Shown piece after piece: positions 61,740 through 64,000 of a stretch of 64,000 nt of DNA; position 1 is the stretch's first letter; each line of letters opens with the position of its first letter. Origin of the DNA: Polytrichum commune (Eukaryota > Streptophyta > Polytrichopsida > Polytrichales > Polytrichaceae); assembly GCA_950295325.1 (NCBI GenBank), contig OX485804.1, positions 55,850,429 through 55,914,428 on the forward strand. The letters run 5' to 3'. A program made the position numbers and the translations under genes. The notes under the pieces were generated by a model. That model did no database searches and was not told the origin of the DNA. It worked only from the letters and a program-made list of their open reading frames with translations.

Positions 61740-64000
61740 CCAAAAAGTATTTACCTAAATACTATACTGTACAAATCTACGTATACAATACATACATACT
61801 ACAATAAACACAAAAGGTATTATACAATACCAAATAAACCGTATGACGTACAGAAACAAAATACGGTCCCTATACCCAAACAAATACAATACAATACAAA
61901 AAACCATTTACCATATACTCATACCAAAATACAATACTCCAAATAACCGTATGATATACAAATACGAAATACGTCCCCCGTACCCAACAAAATGCAATAT
62001 ACAACAAAAAACTACTACTCAACCAATACCCAAGCAAAAATACAAAATCCACACACAAAACAAAAAACATAGAAAACACCGCCATACATTACACAACAAA
62101 GAATCAAATCACCCCTCTAACCCAAAATACCTCCAACTACATTCAAGAACCAACCGTCAAACAAAACACCGAAAAAACCTAAAACAAATACTTCATCCAA
62201 CTAACAAAATACACCCAAAAGACACATTTTTTCCAAAACGGAACTCACATCCAAAACAAGAAATACATCCTAACTCAAAAACATACCCACAAAATGCATT
62301 ACACCCTAAACACCACCCCCATCCAACCCCCAAACAATGCCCCCCCACAAAACCCAACTCAATAACAAAAAGATATAAATCACAACCCATACCTAATAAA
62401 CTACCGTTCTCAACACCAAACTACCACTCAAATTACAAATACCCAAAAAATAAAATGGCCTCGGCCTACCGGCCTAGCCATAAAACTAAATACAAAAATA
62501 ACTTTACACAATATTGGGGAACTAACCTAACTACAAGCAAACATACAAAATTACAATCCATACCTAAACAACTAAAAAACATTATACCCATCCCACCCAT
62601 CACCCCCCCCCTATAACAAAATCCACACCAAACAAATACCACAAATCAAACAAGAACAAACCAAAGATACCTTCATCATGCATCCAAATCAAAGATACCT
62701 TCACCATACCAACAAACAAACTTCATCTTACATCCAAACCACATCTAAAATATAAGTTGCATCCTAAACAAAGGACGTACTCAAAACTAAATCCCTCCCT
62801 CACACCTAAACAATTAAATAACATAATACACAACCCGAACTCCGTTAAATACTCAAAATTCATACCACATCCAAGGCACCTCCTTCATCCAAGACACGGA
62901 TCCCATCCAAAATACATAAACTACACAAAATACATATCTCATCCAAAACATAACCCACATTATGAACTAGGAACCTACCCTAACCTAATCAATTACCCTC
63001 CACCCAATCAACTAAGAAATATAACATCCCCCCCACAACAACATACCCACCCAAAACAAAAACCACCACGGCCCCACCCAATATACTACCCTCACATAAG
63101 ATATAGTCCCCACTTAAAGCACAATCTCCATCCAAGAAACAAGCTACATCCAAATTATAAAGTCCACCTAAAACATAAACTTCATCCAAAAACCAAACTA
63201 TCCCCAAACCACAAACACCCCCAACTTCGCTCACAATACATACCTCATCCAAAACATAGACTCCATCTAAGACACATCTCTCATCCAAATAATAAACTTC
63301 ATCCGAAATATAGAATACACTCAAAAGTTAAACTCTACCTAAAAAACAAAGTGCATCCACAACAATGCCCAAAACATAATACCCACCCAAAGCAAGAAAA
63401 CCAACCTAACCTAGAGCCCCATCCACTATCTAAAATACATCCCAACCTAAGCTCAAAAAGCACACCATACCCTAGCTCCAAACCCAACCTCCACTTGAAA
63501 AACAAATTATGTCAAAACTACGAAATGACCGTGACCTACCATCTTCACCACAAACCAAACCCTATCACAACCAAATGGAAACCAAGCACAACTACAAAAC
63601 ACGTACTCCAAGACAACTCCCATACACACCTAACAACTAAATACAACACCCACCAAAATCACAAACCATTCCCCAAAAACCACCCCTACCCAAAACTAAA
63701 TATACATATTAAACAAAAATTCAATCCGAAAAACAAAGCAACCTCAACATACCAACCTCACCTCTCAACAAATGCCAAAGCACACCTACAAAACAAATGC
63801 TCCAAAAATAAACCCTACCCTAGCTTCGAACACCATAACAAAATCAAACACCTATTAAGCCCTCATATAAAATACCAACCCCACCCAAAAAACACAATGG
63901 CCTCGGCCTACCGGCCTCGCCACACAAATAATAACAAATACCACTTCATAAATAATTGGAAACCTAACTCAATAACAAGCAAAAAATCTACAAATATACG
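61740..64000. repeat. G- and T-depleted satellite-like tract, runs off the window
   Basis: Composition switches within about 20 bases after the ORF1 stop to mostly A and C on the plus strand, with G very rare. Three scales of repetition are visible: a unit of about 107 bp (AAATAAACCGTATGACGTAC at 61831, AAATAACCGTATGATATAC at 61938); an 18-bp degenerate period with core CATCCAAAACATAAACTT over about 62180-62340 and 62640-63420; and a unit of about 1440 bp marked by ATGGCCTCGGCCTACCGGCC at 62456 and 63896. The 257-codon plus frame at 61843-62616 shows HPKxxx hexads that are just the 18-bp repeat translated, and stays open because stops containing G are rare, so it is not called a gene. Confidence 0.8.

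Noticed and set aside
61843-62616. 257-codon open frame rich in His, Pro, Lys and Asn
   Set aside because: It lies in the G-poor tract where TGA and TAG can hardly occur. Its HPKxxx hexads mirror the 18-bp DNA repeat. No domain or codon bias supports a protein.
62989-63324. 111-codon minus-strand frame with LDEVYVL-like repeats
   Set aside because: It is the reverse strand of the same 18-bp repeat; the periodic peptide follows from the DNA repeat.
61843-64000. CRISPR-like array from the regular repeats
   Set aside because: Repeats are degenerate with an 18-bp period and no unique spacers. The sequence is plant nuclear DNA.

Overview
The window is nuclear DNA from a land plant. It holds spliced genes with short exons and GT-AG introns, long AT-rich intergenic stretches, several families of short inverted-repeat elements, a copia-type LTR fossil and LINE-type sequence. 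All four host genes recognised are ordinary plant genes. Their protein sequences resemble my recollection of the angiosperm homologues but look clearly diverged, so a fern, lycophyte or other non-flowering plant is my guess. That guess rests on memory of the families and was not searched.

Layout. Bases 1-2837 (minus) carry the 5' two thirds of a MINDY-type deubiquitinase gene, cut by the window edge, with a 5'-UTR intron reaching about 4.3 kb that contains an imperfect tandem duplication. Bases 4.5-16.8 kb are gene-poor and made of repeats: a dispersed repeat in three copies, inverted-repeat elements, a copia fossil and one unidentified element-like protein fragment. Bases 16829-23136 (minus) are a complete 11-exon 2-oxoglutarate/Fe(II) dioxygenase gene of 337 aa. 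Bases 26494-37854 (plus) are a 20-exon type IA DNA topoisomerase gene, probably targeted to an organelle, with a Cys4 zinc finger and an AT-hook-like tail. Its first recognised exon is the last member of a seven-fold tandem array. Bases 41064-49163 (minus) are a complete 17-exon ubiquitin E4 (UFD2/PUB1-type) gene of 1027 aa ending in a U-box. The dioxygenase and topoisomerase genes diverge; the topoisomerase and E4 genes converge.

Bases 50-58.4 kb are repeats again: a dispersed repeat split by a 769-bp element with G-run inverted ends and a matching 7-bp target duplication, a copia-type LTR with primer-binding site, and a three-copy tandem repeat whose last copy is split by an insertion. Bases 58.7-61.7 kb look like the front half of a retroelement: four 5' monomer-like tandem repeats, then an intact 601-aa ORF1-like protein with RRM-like and coiled-coil parts. 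From 61.74 kb to the window end the sequence changes abruptly to a G- and T-depleted tract with an 18-bp degenerate periodicity and a repeat unit of about 1.44 kb. This ORF1 plus satellite arrangement is the least explained part of the window.

Functionally, the MINDY deubiquitinase and the E4 factor both act on ubiquitin chains (trimming and extension), but they lie 40 kb apart and nothing in the sequence links them. Exon coordinates were read by hand from splice sites and checked by codon phase. UTR limits and promoters are not resolved.
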